Shown here one piece after another: positions 49,954-57,741 of a stretch of 64,000 nt of DNA. This DNA is from a virus. A program made the position numbers and the translations under genes. How positions within the stretch are numbered: the stretch's first letter is position 1; each line of letters opens with the position of its first letter. The notes under the pieces were generated by a model that made no database searches, was not told the DNA's origin, and worked only from the letters and a program-made list of their open reading frames with translations. The stretch covers positions 1 through 64,000 of IMG/VR virus record IMGVR_UViG_3300020463_002440, one strand, 5' to 3'.

Positions 49954-49982
49954 TTGACATCATAAAGAAACTATGGTATAAT
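49954..49982 (+). promoter_or_regulatory. Sigma-70-type promoter
   Basis: TTGACA 49954-49959, TCATAAAGAAAC spacer (17 nt), TATAAT 49977-49982. Confidence 0.85.
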
Positions 49983-50016
49983 GGTTGTATAAATTAAATT
50001 AATCAGGAAATAAATT

Positions 50017-50295
50017 ATGAAATTATCAAAAAGTGAAATGACTAAATTAGAAACTTTAATCAATAAAGCTGAAGGTACTGATGTATCGGTTATCATTCAG
50101 ATGATTAAGGCAAAGCAAAGAAACGATCAGTTTAAAGCTGCTAAGTCTTTTGAAGTTGGTCAAACTGTTTCCTTTACTACAAGGATCGGCGAAAAGATCG
50201 TTGGTGAAGTTATGAAAGTCAATACCAAGAACATCAAGGTAAGGACTCCTCAAGGTAACTGGAATGTTACTGCTTCATTACTGTCAGCTGCATAG
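50017..50295 (+). CDS. Small conserved phage protein with SH3-like C-terminus
   Basis: 92 aa. N-terminal helix bundle (KLETLINKAEGTDVSVIIQM) and a beta-barrel-like end (FEVGQTVSFTTRIGEKIVGE, then KVRTPQGNWNVTASLL). Likely nucleic-acid or protein binding by fold only. Monocistronic: promoter before, terminator after. Confidence 0.7.
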   Translation: MKLSKSEMTKLETLINKAEGTDVSVIIQMIKAKQRNDQFKAAKSFEVGQTVSFTTRIGEKIVGEVMKVNTKNIKVRTPQGNWNVTASLLSAA

Positions 50296-50315
50296 GACGT
50301 TCTGTCCGACCGAAG

Positions 50316-50340
50316 AGCCTATCTATCTTGGTAGGCTTTT
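50316..50340 (+). terminator. Intrinsic terminator
   Basis: AGCCTATC pairs with GGTAGGCT (one T-G) around TATCTT, followed by T3. Confidence 0.75.
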
Positions 50341-50372
50341 CACTACCCAACTATTAACATAGAGGAAAGTAA

Positions 50373-50576
50373 ATGAGTAATGTAATTAAATTTCCAATGG
50401 ATCGTATTCGATTAAGTCCAAATGCAGAAGACTTTTTTGCTGATAGAATTTGCGACCAAGCAGATCAACTTGAAGAGCAACTGAACGATGTCTTGAGTCA
50501 AGCAATTGCTATTGAAGAACAGACAGCACGTCTTCTTAAAATGATGGAAGCAATAGATGAGGATGATCATGTTTGA
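50373..50576 (+). CDS. Small acidic coiled-coil protein
   Basis: 67 aa; MSNVIKFPMDRIRLSPNAED then a helical acidic stretch. AGAGGAAAG about 8 nt upstream. Its end overlaps the next microprotein. Function unknown. Confidence 0.6.
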   Translation: MSNVIKFPMDRIRLSPNAEDFFADRICDQADQLEEQLNDVLSQAIAIEEQTARLLKMMEAIDEDDHV

Positions 50577-50724
50577 TTGGAATCACATTGTGAAAATGAC
50601 TATAATATTTTCAGTGTTTTTGTTTTTGATGTTGGCAATGCAATCTAGCATAAACCATTGGACACCAGAAAAAATGTATTTTGATGCGCCAAACCAGTCC
50701 TTTGAGACAGATAAGATTGCATAG
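50569..50724 (+). CDS. 51-aa single-span membrane protein
   Basis: ATG overlaps the previous gene by 8 nt. MFDWNHIVKM, then TIIFSVFLFLMLAMQS (span) and a polar tail. No family. Confidence 0.5.
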   Translation: MFDWNHIVKMTIIFSVFLFLMLAMQSSINHWTPEKMYFDAPNQSFETDKIA

Positions 50725-50733
50725 CATAAACTA

Positions 50734-50762
50734 TTGACATTTTCTTTTAACTTTGATATAAT
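50734..50762 (+). promoter_or_regulatory. Sigma-70-type promoter, leaderless
   Basis: TTGACA 50734-50739, 17 nt, TATAAT 50757-50762. ATG 50770 is 7 nt beyond the -10. Confidence 0.8.
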
Positions 50763-50769
50763 ATACATT

Positions 50770-51327
50770 ATGAATATTTTTATTTTAGACAACGATCCAA
50801 TAAAAGCAGCTCAATCTCAGTGCGACAAGCATGTCGTAAAAATGATTATTGAGTCTGCTCAGATGTTATCGACCGTTCATCGTATGTTGGACGGCAAAAT
50901 GGAACGCAGGCCTTCAAAGTCTGGTTCTATGTTAAAGTATTATTACCTTGAAGACAGTCGAGAAGATACACTCTACAAAGCCTGTCATCATAATCATCCG
51001 TCCACAGTTTGGACGAGAGAATCCAAAGCCAACTATGATTGGCACTACAAACACTTTGTTGCGTTATGTGATGAATACACTTATCGTTATGGTAAGATCC
51101 ATATGACAGATACTAAATTAAGACAAGCATTAAAATATTTTCCAACTAATATACCTGATATAGGACCAACTAAATTTAAGTTAGCAATGAGTTCTAATCC
51201 TGAGTGTATATTTGAGGATGCAGTTAAATCGTATCGTGCTTTTTATCATACCAAAGAAGAAAGATTTAAATTGGTGTGGAGTAAAAGACCGATTCCTGAC
51301 TGGTGGCAAGGTCGGAGATTAGCTTAG
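50770..51327 (+). CDS. Conserved phage protein (CDKHVVKM family)
   Basis: 185 aa from ATG 50770; the longer frame from 50734 runs through the promoter. Starts MNIFILDNDPIKAAQSQCDK, with HVVKMIIESAQMLSTVHR next, a conserved pattern of T4-like marine phages. I associate it with annotations ranging from pyrimidine-dimer glycosylase-like to unknown, so no activity is assigned. Conserved NHPSTVWTRESKANYDW and KRPIPDWW. Confidence 0.7.
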   Translation: MNIFILDNDPIKAAQSQCDKHVVKMIIESAQMLSTVHRMLDGKMERRPSKSGSMLKYYYLEDSREDTLYKACHHNHPSTVWTRESKANYDWHYKHFVALCDEYTYRYGKIHMTDTKLRQALKYFPTNIPDIGPTKFKLAMSSNPECIFEDAVKSYRAFYHTKEERFKLVWSKRPIPDWWQGRRLA

Positions 51328-51359
51328 TTATAATTATGGTAATTAAATAGGAGTGTAAT

Positions 51360-51587
51360 ATGCAAAAGAAACTAGGAGAGCAGCTATTAAGCGATGCCAA
51401 AAGAAGAATCATTTCAAAAGATGATTTACTTGAAGCTTGTTTAAAAACTTTAACCGATGATCAGATATACGAAATAGCAATTGCTAATGATTTTGTAATG
51501 ACTGAAAACGAAGATGCAAATATTGATATGGAGAATTCTCCGCAACAACGAATCATTGATGCGGTCTTGGCACGACATGGAGATTAA
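51360..51587 (+). CDS. Small helical hypothetical protein
   Basis: 75 aa, acidic and helical (MQKKLGEQLLSDAKRRIISK). TAGGAG 6-11 nt upstream. No domain. Confidence 0.6.
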   Translation: MQKKLGEQLLSDAKRRIISKDDLLEACLKTLTDDQIYEIAIANDFVMTENEDANIDMENSPQQRIIDAVLARHGD

Positions 51588-51594
51588 CTTAAGT

Positions 51595-51798
51595 ATGGAT
51601 CTTTGGATGTATTGGGTAACTGCAATTGTATTTACAGCTCTTGGTTACGCATTTGCACGAGATAAAAAAGCTTCTTTCGAAGAATCAAGACGAATTACAC
51701 AAGAAACTATTGATACTCTAATTGAAATGGGGTTTATAAAAACTCGTCTTGATGACAATAATGAAATTGAACTAGTCAAATACGAAGAGGAAATTTAA
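51595..51798 (+). CDS. Small membrane-anchored protein
   Basis: 67 aa from ATG 51595 (ATG 51577 also possible). N-terminal span LWMYWVTAIVFTALGYAFAR, then a charged cytoplasmic tail. Cyanophages carry similarly built proteins. Confidence 0.6.
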   Translation: MDLWMYWVTAIVFTALGYAFARDKKASFEESRRITQETIDTLIEMGFIKTRLDDNNEIELVKYEEEI

Positions 51799-51999
51799 AT
51801 GGAAATACCAGCAGTAAGTTCTACAGGACCTACTCCAACTTATCGGTTTCAACAGAATAATGTTGAATATGATACTCGTACTGTTAAAGTAACAACAAAA
51901 GTAATGAACGATTATCAACAAGAAACAATTTACACATACGATAAGTATGGCCACTTACAGTCAACAGTGATTCACAAATCGGATATTGCTTTAATATGA
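51799..51999 (+). CDS. Small hypothetical protein
   Basis: 66 aa, beta-rich (DTRTVKVTTKVMNDYQQETI), no domain recognised. ATG directly after the previous stop; TATGA overlap with the next. Confidence 0.6.
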   Translation: MEIPAVSSTGPTPTYRFQQNNVEYDTRTVKVTTKVMNDYQQETIYTYDKYGHLQSTVIHKSDIALI

Positions 52000-52187
52000 T
52001 ATCAGATTTTACACTTTTTAATGTTTCTATTATTAATCCATCCACAATGGAAAAAATTGACCAAGGTGAGATGAGATATAAACACGCAAAAGATTTTCTT
52101 AATAAAATGGATAAGAAAGGAATACCTGTAATTGTTGAAGCAATCAACGATTCTGATGTAGCAGATTTCATATTATCAAATAATTAA
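51996..52187 (+). CDS. Small hypothetical protein
   Basis: 63 aa (MISDFTLFNVSIINPSTMEK, then mixed alpha/beta). Overlaps the previous gene by 4 nt. Last gene before the large structured RNA. Confidence 0.55.
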   Translation: MISDFTLFNVSIINPSTMEKIDQGEMRYKHAKDFLNKMDKKGIPVIVEAINDSDVADFILSNN

Positions 52188-52206
52188 ACTTTTTTCATAA
52201 AAACTA

Positions 52207-52235
52207 TTGACATTCATTATGAACTATAGTATAAT
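52207..52235 (+). promoter_or_regulatory. Sigma-70-type promoter of the large structured RNA
   Basis: TTGACA 52207-52212, palindrome TTCATTATGAA in the spacer (17 nt), TATAAT 52230-52235. Predicted start about 52242. Confidence 0.85.
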
Positions 52236-52241
52236 AGACGT

Positions 52242-52922
52242 ATATTGAGGGAAACACCCCCGACTCGCAAGAGAAATGGTAAAATGCAATTACCAAAGCG
52301 ACGGAGATATCTCGAGGTCATAAAAGTTGTTCTTATCAAACAAAGGCCGAGAAAAAACAGGTGGACAAACCCGACTGGCAGCTGAAGCTGTTGAGTATAT
52401 CCAATCGTAACAGATATATTCGGACAGAGTAATGAGAGGGCCAATACTGGAAAGTATGTAATTATACGGGTACAGAACAAATCAATAGAGACTGAGGCGA
52501 GCCCGAGTTTGAAGAAACGCTCGAAACTAAAGTGGATTAAATTCCCGCAGTCCGAAAAGAGATAGGTTTAGCTTGCAAGCTAAACGACACAAGACGGCAG
52601 TCTAGGATCTTCTCTTTTTTACTTGAGAGTATGCTTAAGTGTTACCCAAGAAACTAGAGTTAACGAAGTACGATGTAAGTCCGAGGCCAGCCAGTCGACC
52701 TAATAGTTTTACTTGGAATGCTACGATTAACAATTCAGCATTATTTAACGAATTACGTTAACACAGCATTCCATTTTCTAGGTGGTTAGAAACCGCAGCT
52801 TAGTCGGCTGTTCCTTTAGAAAGGATCCAATAACAAATGACGATTGTGAGGCATGAGTTCTACACCGAGGCGGTTCTTGTCATACCTTTGATGGGTGTAT
52901 ATGGAAGAACCGCCGTTTTTTT
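52242..52922 (+). ncRNA. ~680-nt highly structured non-coding RNA upstream of hemC
   Basis: There is no plus-strand reading frame here and base composition is visibly richer in G+C than the neighbours. Helices seen: CTC-GCAA-GAG (52264-52273); TGGTAA/TTACCA (52277/52290); GGCAGC-TGAA-GCTGTT (52377-52392); AAAAGAGA/TCTCTTTT (52555/52611) enclosing the palindrome 52566-52585; GGAATGCT/AGCATTCC (52715/52765) with TTAAC/GTTAA and AATTC/GAATT inside; and a terminator at 52869-52922. The T-run at 52615-52620 may give a shorter ~380-nt form. It is not RNase P, tmRNA or a group I intron by any core motif I could find. Size and setting recall giant phage RNAs such as GOLLD and ROOL, without identifiable similarity. 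Confidence 0.75.
52869..52922 (+). terminator. Terminator of the structured RNA, just before hemC
   Basis: GGCGGTTCTT (52869-52878) pairs with AAGAACCGCC (52905-52914), then a T7 run. The loop holds ATACC/GGGTGT sequences that could pair with TACACC at 52861. hemC starts 14 nt later. Confidence 0.85.
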
Positions 52923-52936
52923 ATTAAGGACATAAT

Positions 52937-53779
52937 ATGATTCCATTAATTGGAACAAGAAAATCAAAACTTGCTCTTGCATATACTAACAAAGCAATAA
53001 AACGTTTAGATATTTCACTTACAACTGTCCTCATTGATTCAGAAGCAGATCTTAAACCTGATGTTACTATTGAAGAATTAGGTAATAAAGGAGTCTTTTC
53101 TAAAGAGGCTGAAACCTCTCTAATTAATAATCATATTGATATTGCATGTCATGCATACAAAGATCTTACAAGAGATAACGATCACCTTCTAGAAATATCC
53201 TGCGTACTACCAAGAGCTGACTTTAGAGATTGTTTAATTGGTAATAATATAAATCCAAGAACAATAGGTACAAGCTCTCCAAGAAGATTATTTCAATTAC
53301 AAGAATTATATCCAAATGCACAGATAGTTCCTATTCGTGGTAACATAGATACTCGAATACAAAAACAAGAGAACGGTGAATATGATGCAATTGTTTTAGC
53401 AAAAGCTGGTCTTGATTCTTTAAACCTTACTCACAAAGCAAGTAGAATATTTGGAACTGCAGATATGTTGCCTGCACCAGGACAAGGAGTTATTGCTTTA
53501 CAGACAAGAATACCAAATAATGATAGAGATCGCGATATTACAGGAATGTTATGGGCAAGAAATCATATTGACACTTGGTATACAGTAATGGCTGAAAAAG
53601 CAATGCTTAAAGAAATAAATGGAGACTGCCATACTCCAATTGGTGTATTATCATATGTTGAAAATAATACATTACACATGGTTGCGAAACACTTTGAAAC
53701 AGATAAGCTAAGTTTGAATAAAGGTCCTATTGAAGAATATAATGAAATAGGTTCGCAGCTCGGCAAATCTTTAATATGA
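52937..53779 (+). CDS. hemC: Hydroxymethylbilane synthase (porphobilinogen deaminase)
   Basis: 280 aa, a little shorter than bacterial HemC (~310). Catalytic Asp in CHAYKDLTR, ADFRDCLIGN, GTSSPRRLFQLQ, IVPIRGNIDTRIQK, LPAPGQGVIALQ, and the dipyrromethane-cofactor Cys in INGDCHTPIG. It joins four porphobilinogens into hydroxymethylbilane. With HemA and HemE it gives three of the first five haem steps (HemB and HemD not seen). SD AAGGA; no promoter of its own between the RNA terminator and the ATG. Confidence 0.93.
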   Translation: MIPLIGTRKSKLALAYTNKAIKRLDISLTTVLIDSEADLKPDVTIEELGNKGVFSKEAETSLINNHIDIACHAYKDLTRDNDHLLEISCVLPRADFRDCLIGNNINPRTIGTSSPRRLFQLQELYPNAQIVPIRGNIDTRIQKQENGEYDAIVLAKAGLDSLNLTHKASRIFGTADMLPAPGQGVIALQTRIPNNDRDRDITGMLWARNHIDTWYTVMAEKAMLKEINGDCHTPIGVLSYVENNTLHMVAKHFETDKLSLNKGPIEEYNEIGSQLGKSLI

Positions 53780-53994
53780 AACAAAGAACAAAACAAATAC
53801 ATAAAGAAACATCATTTCAAATTGCTACAGGATTAGCTATAAATTACCCTTTAAACCTCTTTTTACTGTATATCTATATAGAACGGTTTGGCATTACTGA
53901 CCCTGTCATGTTGGGCACTCTAGTCACTTTAGTTATGACTATTGTGGCATACACTAGAATCTTTCTGATTCGATCTTATTTCTCTAAAAAATAA
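53776..53994 (+). CDS. Small membrane protein (DUF7220-like)
   Basis: 72 aa; two hydrophobic segments with INYPLNLFLLYIYIERFGI and TLVTLVMTIVAYTRIFLIRS. Overlaps hemC by 4 nt. The family label is from memory; role unknown. Confidence 0.65.
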   Translation: MKQRTKQIHKETSFQIATGLAINYPLNLFLLYIYIERFGITDPVMLGTLVTLVMTIVAYTRIFLIRSYFSKK

Positions 53995-54017
53995 CTGAAC
54001 TTTTTCTCATAAAACTA

Positions 54018-54046
54018 TTGACATTTGCTCTCATATAGAGTATAAT
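54018..54046 (+). promoter_or_regulatory. Sigma-70-type promoter
   Basis: TTGACA 54018-54023, 17 nt, TATAAT 54041-54046, followed by the GGAAAAAGGAATTAAA leader also seen at 34.8 kb. Confidence 0.85.
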
Positions 54047-54075
54047 TGTATTATAAAATGGAAAAAGGAATTAAA

Positions 54076-54411
54076 ATGAATAGAGTAGATATGATAGAGA
54101 TTTGGGATTCAGTTGAATTTAAAATTAACGGAGTTCATCACAGAGGTTTCATCAAAGAATTAAGAAAAGATGGAATGTCAGTTAAAGTCATTGAACAAGA
54201 TTTCGTAAACAGTTACCATGATGAAAGCTTTGATGCTTTTATGTTAGATATTAATGAATCTGAATTTGATTCTTTTAAATTAGAAATATGGTCTGATGGT
54301 AGAGGTGGAGACAATTCTGCTATTGGAGTTCAAGGCTGTCATGAACCATGGAAATTGGTTTGGATGCCTGCCGCTGAATTTGATGAATGGAAAAACAGGA
54401 GGGCTGCATAA
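54076..54411 (+). CDS. Hypothetical early protein
   Basis: 111 aa from ATG 54076 (AAGGA 8 nt upstream; the longer TTG frame starts at the promoter -10). Begins MNRVDMIEIWDSVEFKINGV; no domain recognised. TAATG-coupled to the next gene. Confidence 0.65.
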   Translation: MNRVDMIEIWDSVEFKINGVHHRGFIKELRKDGMSVKVIEQDFVNSYHDESFDAFMLDINESEFDSFKLEIWSDGRGGDNSAIGVQGCHEPWKLVWMPAAEFDEWKNRRAA

Positions 54412-54533
54412 TGAGTTGTGAATTTAAAGATGCAATGATGGAGTCTTTAGTTCAAGAAGCCGAAGAGTTAGGACTTAGCGGTGATGAATTAGAGAACTGG
54501 GTCGAAGAGCAATTTGACATGAGATTGAGATAA
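54411..54533 (+). CDS. 40-aa acidic microprotein
   Basis: MSCEFKDAMMESLVQEAEEL then GLSGDELENWVEEQFDMRLR. TAATG overlap with the upstream gene. The GLSxDELxxWVEE stretch recurs in small phage proteins. Confidence 0.55.
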   Translation: MSCEFKDAMMESLVQEAEELGLSGDELENWVEEQFDMRLR

Positions 54534-54558
54534 AAAAAGGCAACCCCGAAGGGTTGCC
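54532..54558 (-). terminator. UUCG-loop terminator of the capsid operon
   Basis: On the minus strand GGCAACCC-TTCG-GGGTTGCC is followed by T7. A perfect 8-bp stem with the extra-stable UUCG tetraloop, ~55 nt after the gp23 stop. Confidence 0.9.
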
Positions 54559-54611
54559 CAAATGTTCCGAAGAACTTTTAATTGTGGTTTAGTTGACCTA
54601 AACTCTTAGTA

Positions 54612-55922
54612 TTAGAATAAGTTAGAGATTCTTACTTTTCTGTAATACTTGTTGGTATCCTGAGTCAATGCACCAGAACCTTGTGAGGCTCCTTCAGCAA
54701 AAGGATTAGCAACCATACCGTAACGAGTTTTAAAACCAATTTTCGGTTGGAAACTATTTTCACCAACGGCACGAACCATTTGCAATGGTACGTAAGGACA
54801 ATAGAATAGTCCAGCGTCAAATGCGCTTGAACCTTTATATCCAACTACTAAGTAGTTTCCGCCTGCGAAAGGATCAACATATACTCTGAATCTTCCGTTA
54901 AGAACACCAGCAAAAGTATTGCCTGTGTCATCAACTTCTAGATTGTTAGAGTTAAGAGCAGGAGTATAGTCGAGAACGCCAGCCATTTGAAGTGCTGAAG
55001 CAACATCAGAAGAACAAATAACAACGTTACCTTTTCCTCTTCTTGTATCTTTAGCGATAGCATTAGCTTCTTGCTCGATTTGGAACATTAAGCCTTTGAA
55101 CTTCTCAACTGACCATCTTCCGTTGGAATCAACGTCAAGGTCGAATACACCAGCAGATGCAGTACCAGCGGCACCTTCAACAGCAGTTGTATAAATTGTT
55201 CTAACAACTTCTCTATTGATCTCTGTTAGGATTTCAGTTTGAAGAATGTTAGCAAGTTCTGTTTCAGCGTCTAAGCCGTGAACAGCCTTAAGATCCTGAG
55301 CAAGCTCAGTTGTATACTCAGCCTTTAGGGCACGAGTCTTAGCAGATACAGTAACCTTCTCGATTGAGAATGCCATTTCTGCATAGTTAGTACCATTACC
55401 ATCACCTAAAGCTTCCGCTTCAGTTGTTCCCATACCAGTACCAGTTGTAATCAACGTAGTATTAGCATTAGGAAGTGTGTTAGCATGAGTACCTGCACCA
55501 GCGAAGTCTGTATCAGCTTCGTTGTACATTGCTTCTGCACCACCTTGTGAGCTGTATCTTGAACGCATTGCGAAGATAAGTCCTGTAGGACCTGTCATCG
55601 GCTGAACACCACAGATGTCATATGCGATTAAGTTAGGTACAGCACGTCTTACCAATGAGATAAGAATTGGGTCGTAACCTGCAACTGGACCAGTTGCTGT
55701 AGCTCCACCACTAAATCCACCTGTTGAGGCGTCGTTAGCATGTGTCTCTGACAACAATGAAGTCATGTTAGCAGATAAGTCACCAGACTCAGTTAGTGCT
55801 TTTTCAGTGTTCTCAAGAATAGTAGCCGTAACTGCTTTTCTATGATTATCACTGATTGGTGAAAAAGATTCGTGCTCTAAGATAGGCTCCCACTTTTCCA
55901 CTAGTCTTTGATAGTTATCCAT
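54612..55922 (-). CDS. gp23: Major capsid protein (T4 gp23-like)
   Basis: 436 aa; T4 gp23 is 521, marine relatives are often shorter. Recognised by DPILISLVRRAVPNLIAYDI, CGVQPMTGPTGLIFAMRSRY, YTTELAQDLKAVHGLDAETE, ANILQTEILTEINREVVRTI and the C-terminal VGYKGSSAFDAGLFYCPYVP followed by GFKTRYGMVANPF. HK97-fold shell subunit, N-terminally cut by gp21. Last gene of the head block. Confidence 0.96.
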   Translation of the reverse strand: MDNYQRLVEKWEPILEHESFSPISDNHRKAVTATILENTEKALTESGDLSANMTSLLSETHANDASTGGFSGGATATGPVAGYDPILISLVRRAVPNLIAYDICGVQPMTGPTGLIFAMRSRYSSQGGAEAMYNEADTDFAGAGTHANTLPNANTTLITTGTGMGTTEAEALGDGNGTNYAEMAFSIEKVTVSAKTRALKAEYTTELAQDLKAVHGLDAETELANILQTEILTEINREVVRTIYTTAVEGAAGTASAGVFDLDVDSNGRWSVEKFKGLMFQIEQEANAIAKDTRRGKGNVVICSSDVASALQMAGVLDYTPALNSNNLEVDDTGNTFAGVLNGRFRVYVDPFAGGNYLVVGYKGSSAFDAGLFYCPYVPLQMVRAVGENSFQPKIGFKTRYGMVANPFAEGASQGSGALTQDTNKYYRKVRISNLF

Positions 55923-55966
55923 TTTGGATCTCCTTTAATTAATGTTTAATTTAATAAAACCAATTA

Positions 55967-56962
55967 TTAATTATTCTTTTTTCTAGTGTTGAAAGCTTCA
56001 ACAAGAGCATTAATAGAAGTGTGCTCAGAAGCTGGTTTAGTTGCTTCCTGTTCTTCTAGAATAATTTCATCGTTTTCTTCTTGAACATCCTTATTTTCTA
56101 CAATAGGTTTGTCGCTGAAGAACGATTCCTTAATTACTTGAAGATTTTCAGTATAAGACTCAAGATCTTCAATATCAAGCTTTTCAGACAATACTTTCAA
56201 ACGCTCTACCTGATTTTCAGATAAACCTTCTGCTAGTTTGTCAAATTCCTGTCCTGCCTTATAGGTTGAAATTTCTTTCGCAAGCTCAATATTTTCATTT
56301 ACTAAATTATTAGCTTTACCTTCTAAGTCAGAGACCTGTGTTTCTAAGTTTTGAACAACATCAACAGTTTCTTCCGAAACGTTAACATTATGTTCTACGA
56401 ATAAGTTCTTTAGACCTGACATTAATGATTCAGCCATCTCAACCTTAATTCCAGATTCGATTGCTATTTCATTCTCGCCCATCCACTCAGTTACAACGTA
56501 ATCTAAATACTTATCAACATTCTCAGTAATTGATTCTAATTTCTCAGAAACAGTTTCTTCCAATGCTTCGTCTAAAGATTTTGTTAACTCTTCGCGAATT
56601 GTTTCAGTCTGCTTTGCGACTTCTTCGTTTAATGCGGCTTCAAATACTAAAGATATTTTAGATTTGAATTCTTCTGATAATTCTTCGCCTTCGATGATTG
56701 ACTCTATTGAAGATTCTACAACAACCTCTTCGATTGTTTCGACTTCTTCAGTTTCAACTTCTGACTCTTCAGCTGTTGGGACAGGTTTGCCAGCATCACC
56801 TTGTGCAGGTGTTACTTTCTTCGCGTCTACAGCTCCTTTAGGCTCATCAGTTGTAGTCTTTTTCAGCTTATCCTTTTTGCCTTCACCACCCTCAGGTGCT
56901 ACAGCATCAGGTACACTAGAGATACCATCATCAGCAACGAATTTTTCTTCTACGTTTGCCAT
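55967..56962 (-). CDS. gp22: Prohead scaffold/core protein (T4 gp22-like)
   Basis: 331 aa, very acidic and Glu-rich; N-terminal ~90 residues low-complexity (Glu/Val/Pro/Thr), the rest coiled coil. Position between protease and capsid genes and this composition are typical of gp22, the main scaffold degraded during maturation. Late promoter 64 nt upstream. Confidence 0.85.
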   Translation of the reverse strand: MANVEEKFVADDGISSVPDAVAPEGGEGKKDKLKKTTTDEPKGAVDAKKVTPAQGDAGKPVPTAEESEVETEEVETIEEVVVESSIESIIEGEELSEEFKSKISLVFEAALNEEVAKQTETIREELTKSLDEALEETVSEKLESITENVDKYLDYVVTEWMGENEIAIESGIKVEMAESLMSGLKNLFVEHNVNVSEETVDVVQNLETQVSDLEGKANNLVNENIELAKEISTYKAGQEFDKLAEGLSENQVERLKVLSEKLDIEDLESYTENLQVIKESFFSDKPIVENKDVQEENDEIILEEQEATKPASEHTSINALVEAFNTRKKNN

Positions 56963-57025
56963 TATTTTCTCCTTTAAATTTGTTTTTAATTTACAAATAT
57001 CTAATTATAATAAACTTGTCTATTT

Positions 57026-57033
57026 TATTTATA
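57026..57033 (-). promoter_or_regulatory. T4-type late promoter before gp22
   Basis: Perfect TATAAATA on the minus strand, 63 nt before the scaffold ATG. Confidence 0.75.
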
Positions 57034-57038
57034 AAAAG

Positions 57039-57713
57039 TTAGTTTCTCAAAGAACGAACGAATGTTTCAAACATTCTTGTTGCCGTTGCTTCATCAATAG
57101 TTTTTACTACTGTTCTATATTGCTTCTCTACAGTTTCTTGGATTTGTTCAACAACCTGAGTTGCTTTCCAATTACCAGAAGCTATATCGTAGTAATACTC
57201 TACGTTCTCCATGATTCCATTTACGAACGCGTTTGGTGCTGAAGGGTCAGTAACAATATCAACAGTAGAAAGGTGGAAATCCTTTTGCACTTCCATTACT
57301 CCATCTCTACCTGCCTTGACCGAACCAAGACCTCGAGTCGAAACTCCAATCTTTACTCCTTCGTCTAATAGGCTTTTAACGATTTCCCCCATAGGTGTTG
57401 ATAAGATCTTTGCCTTACCATAAAAATCGTTTTCATCGCGTCTCATTTCAGTAATTAAATGTGAAACACGATCCCCATTGATCTGCGGACCATCGGGGTG
57501 ACCTAGTTCTCCAAGTGCACGTTTAGTATCAATAAATTCTTTTTGATAACGAGCCATCTCGCTTTCTAACGTTTTACTTGGATAAATTCTTCCGTTGCGA
57601 TTCTTGATATCTCCTTGCATAAAGATACCTTCAATAAAGTAATTCTTTTTACCGTCTTCTTTAGCTTCGGTAATTACTTCGCAACCTTCTGTATATTCTG
57701 TTATTAAGTTCAT
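57039..57713 (-). CDS. gp21: Prohead maturation protease (T4 gp21-like)
   Basis: 224 aa, as T4 gp21. Herpesvirus-type serine protease fold: NYFIEGIFMQGDIKNRNGRI, LGELGHPDGPQINGDRVSHL (catalytic His), KIGVSTRGLGSVK (catalytic Ser). It cleaves capsid, scaffold and proteins carrying capsid-targeting peptides, so it is the predicted processing enzyme for the MKxFxxF-type proteins in this window. Confidence 0.92.
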   Translation of the reverse strand: MNLITEYTEGCEVITEAKEDGKKNYFIEGIFMQGDIKNRNGRIYPSKTLESEMARYQKEFIDTKRALGELGHPDGPQINGDRVSHLITEMRRDENDFYGKAKILSTPMGEIVKSLLDEGVKIGVSTRGLGSVKAGRDGVMEVQKDFHLSTVDIVTDPSAPNAFVNGIMENVEYYYDIASGNWKATQVVEQIQETVEKQYRTVVKTIDEATATRMFETFVRSLRN

Positions 57714-57733
57714 ATGTTTTTCCTATTAAAACC

Positions 57734-57741
57734 TATTTATA
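57734..57741 (-). promoter_or_regulatory. T4-type late promoter before gp21
   Basis: Perfect TATAAATA, 20 nt before the protease ATG and overlapping the stop codon of the preceding gene. Confidence 0.75.

Noticed and set aside
52217-52480. 87-aa minus-strand frame inside the structured RNA
   Set aside because: No SD, no coding-like composition and opposite to a strong promoter; the region is better explained as RNA.
52242-52922. Large RNA as RNase P RNA, tmRNA or group I intron
   Set aside because: I could not find the RNase P core (GAGGAAAGTC-type), a tRNA-like 3' end with CCA, or intron P-Q-R-S elements; flanking genes are not split.
56664-57242. 192-aa plus-strand frame opposite gp22/gp21
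   Set aside because: Ser/Thr-rich mirror of the Glu-rich scaffold gene, no SD.
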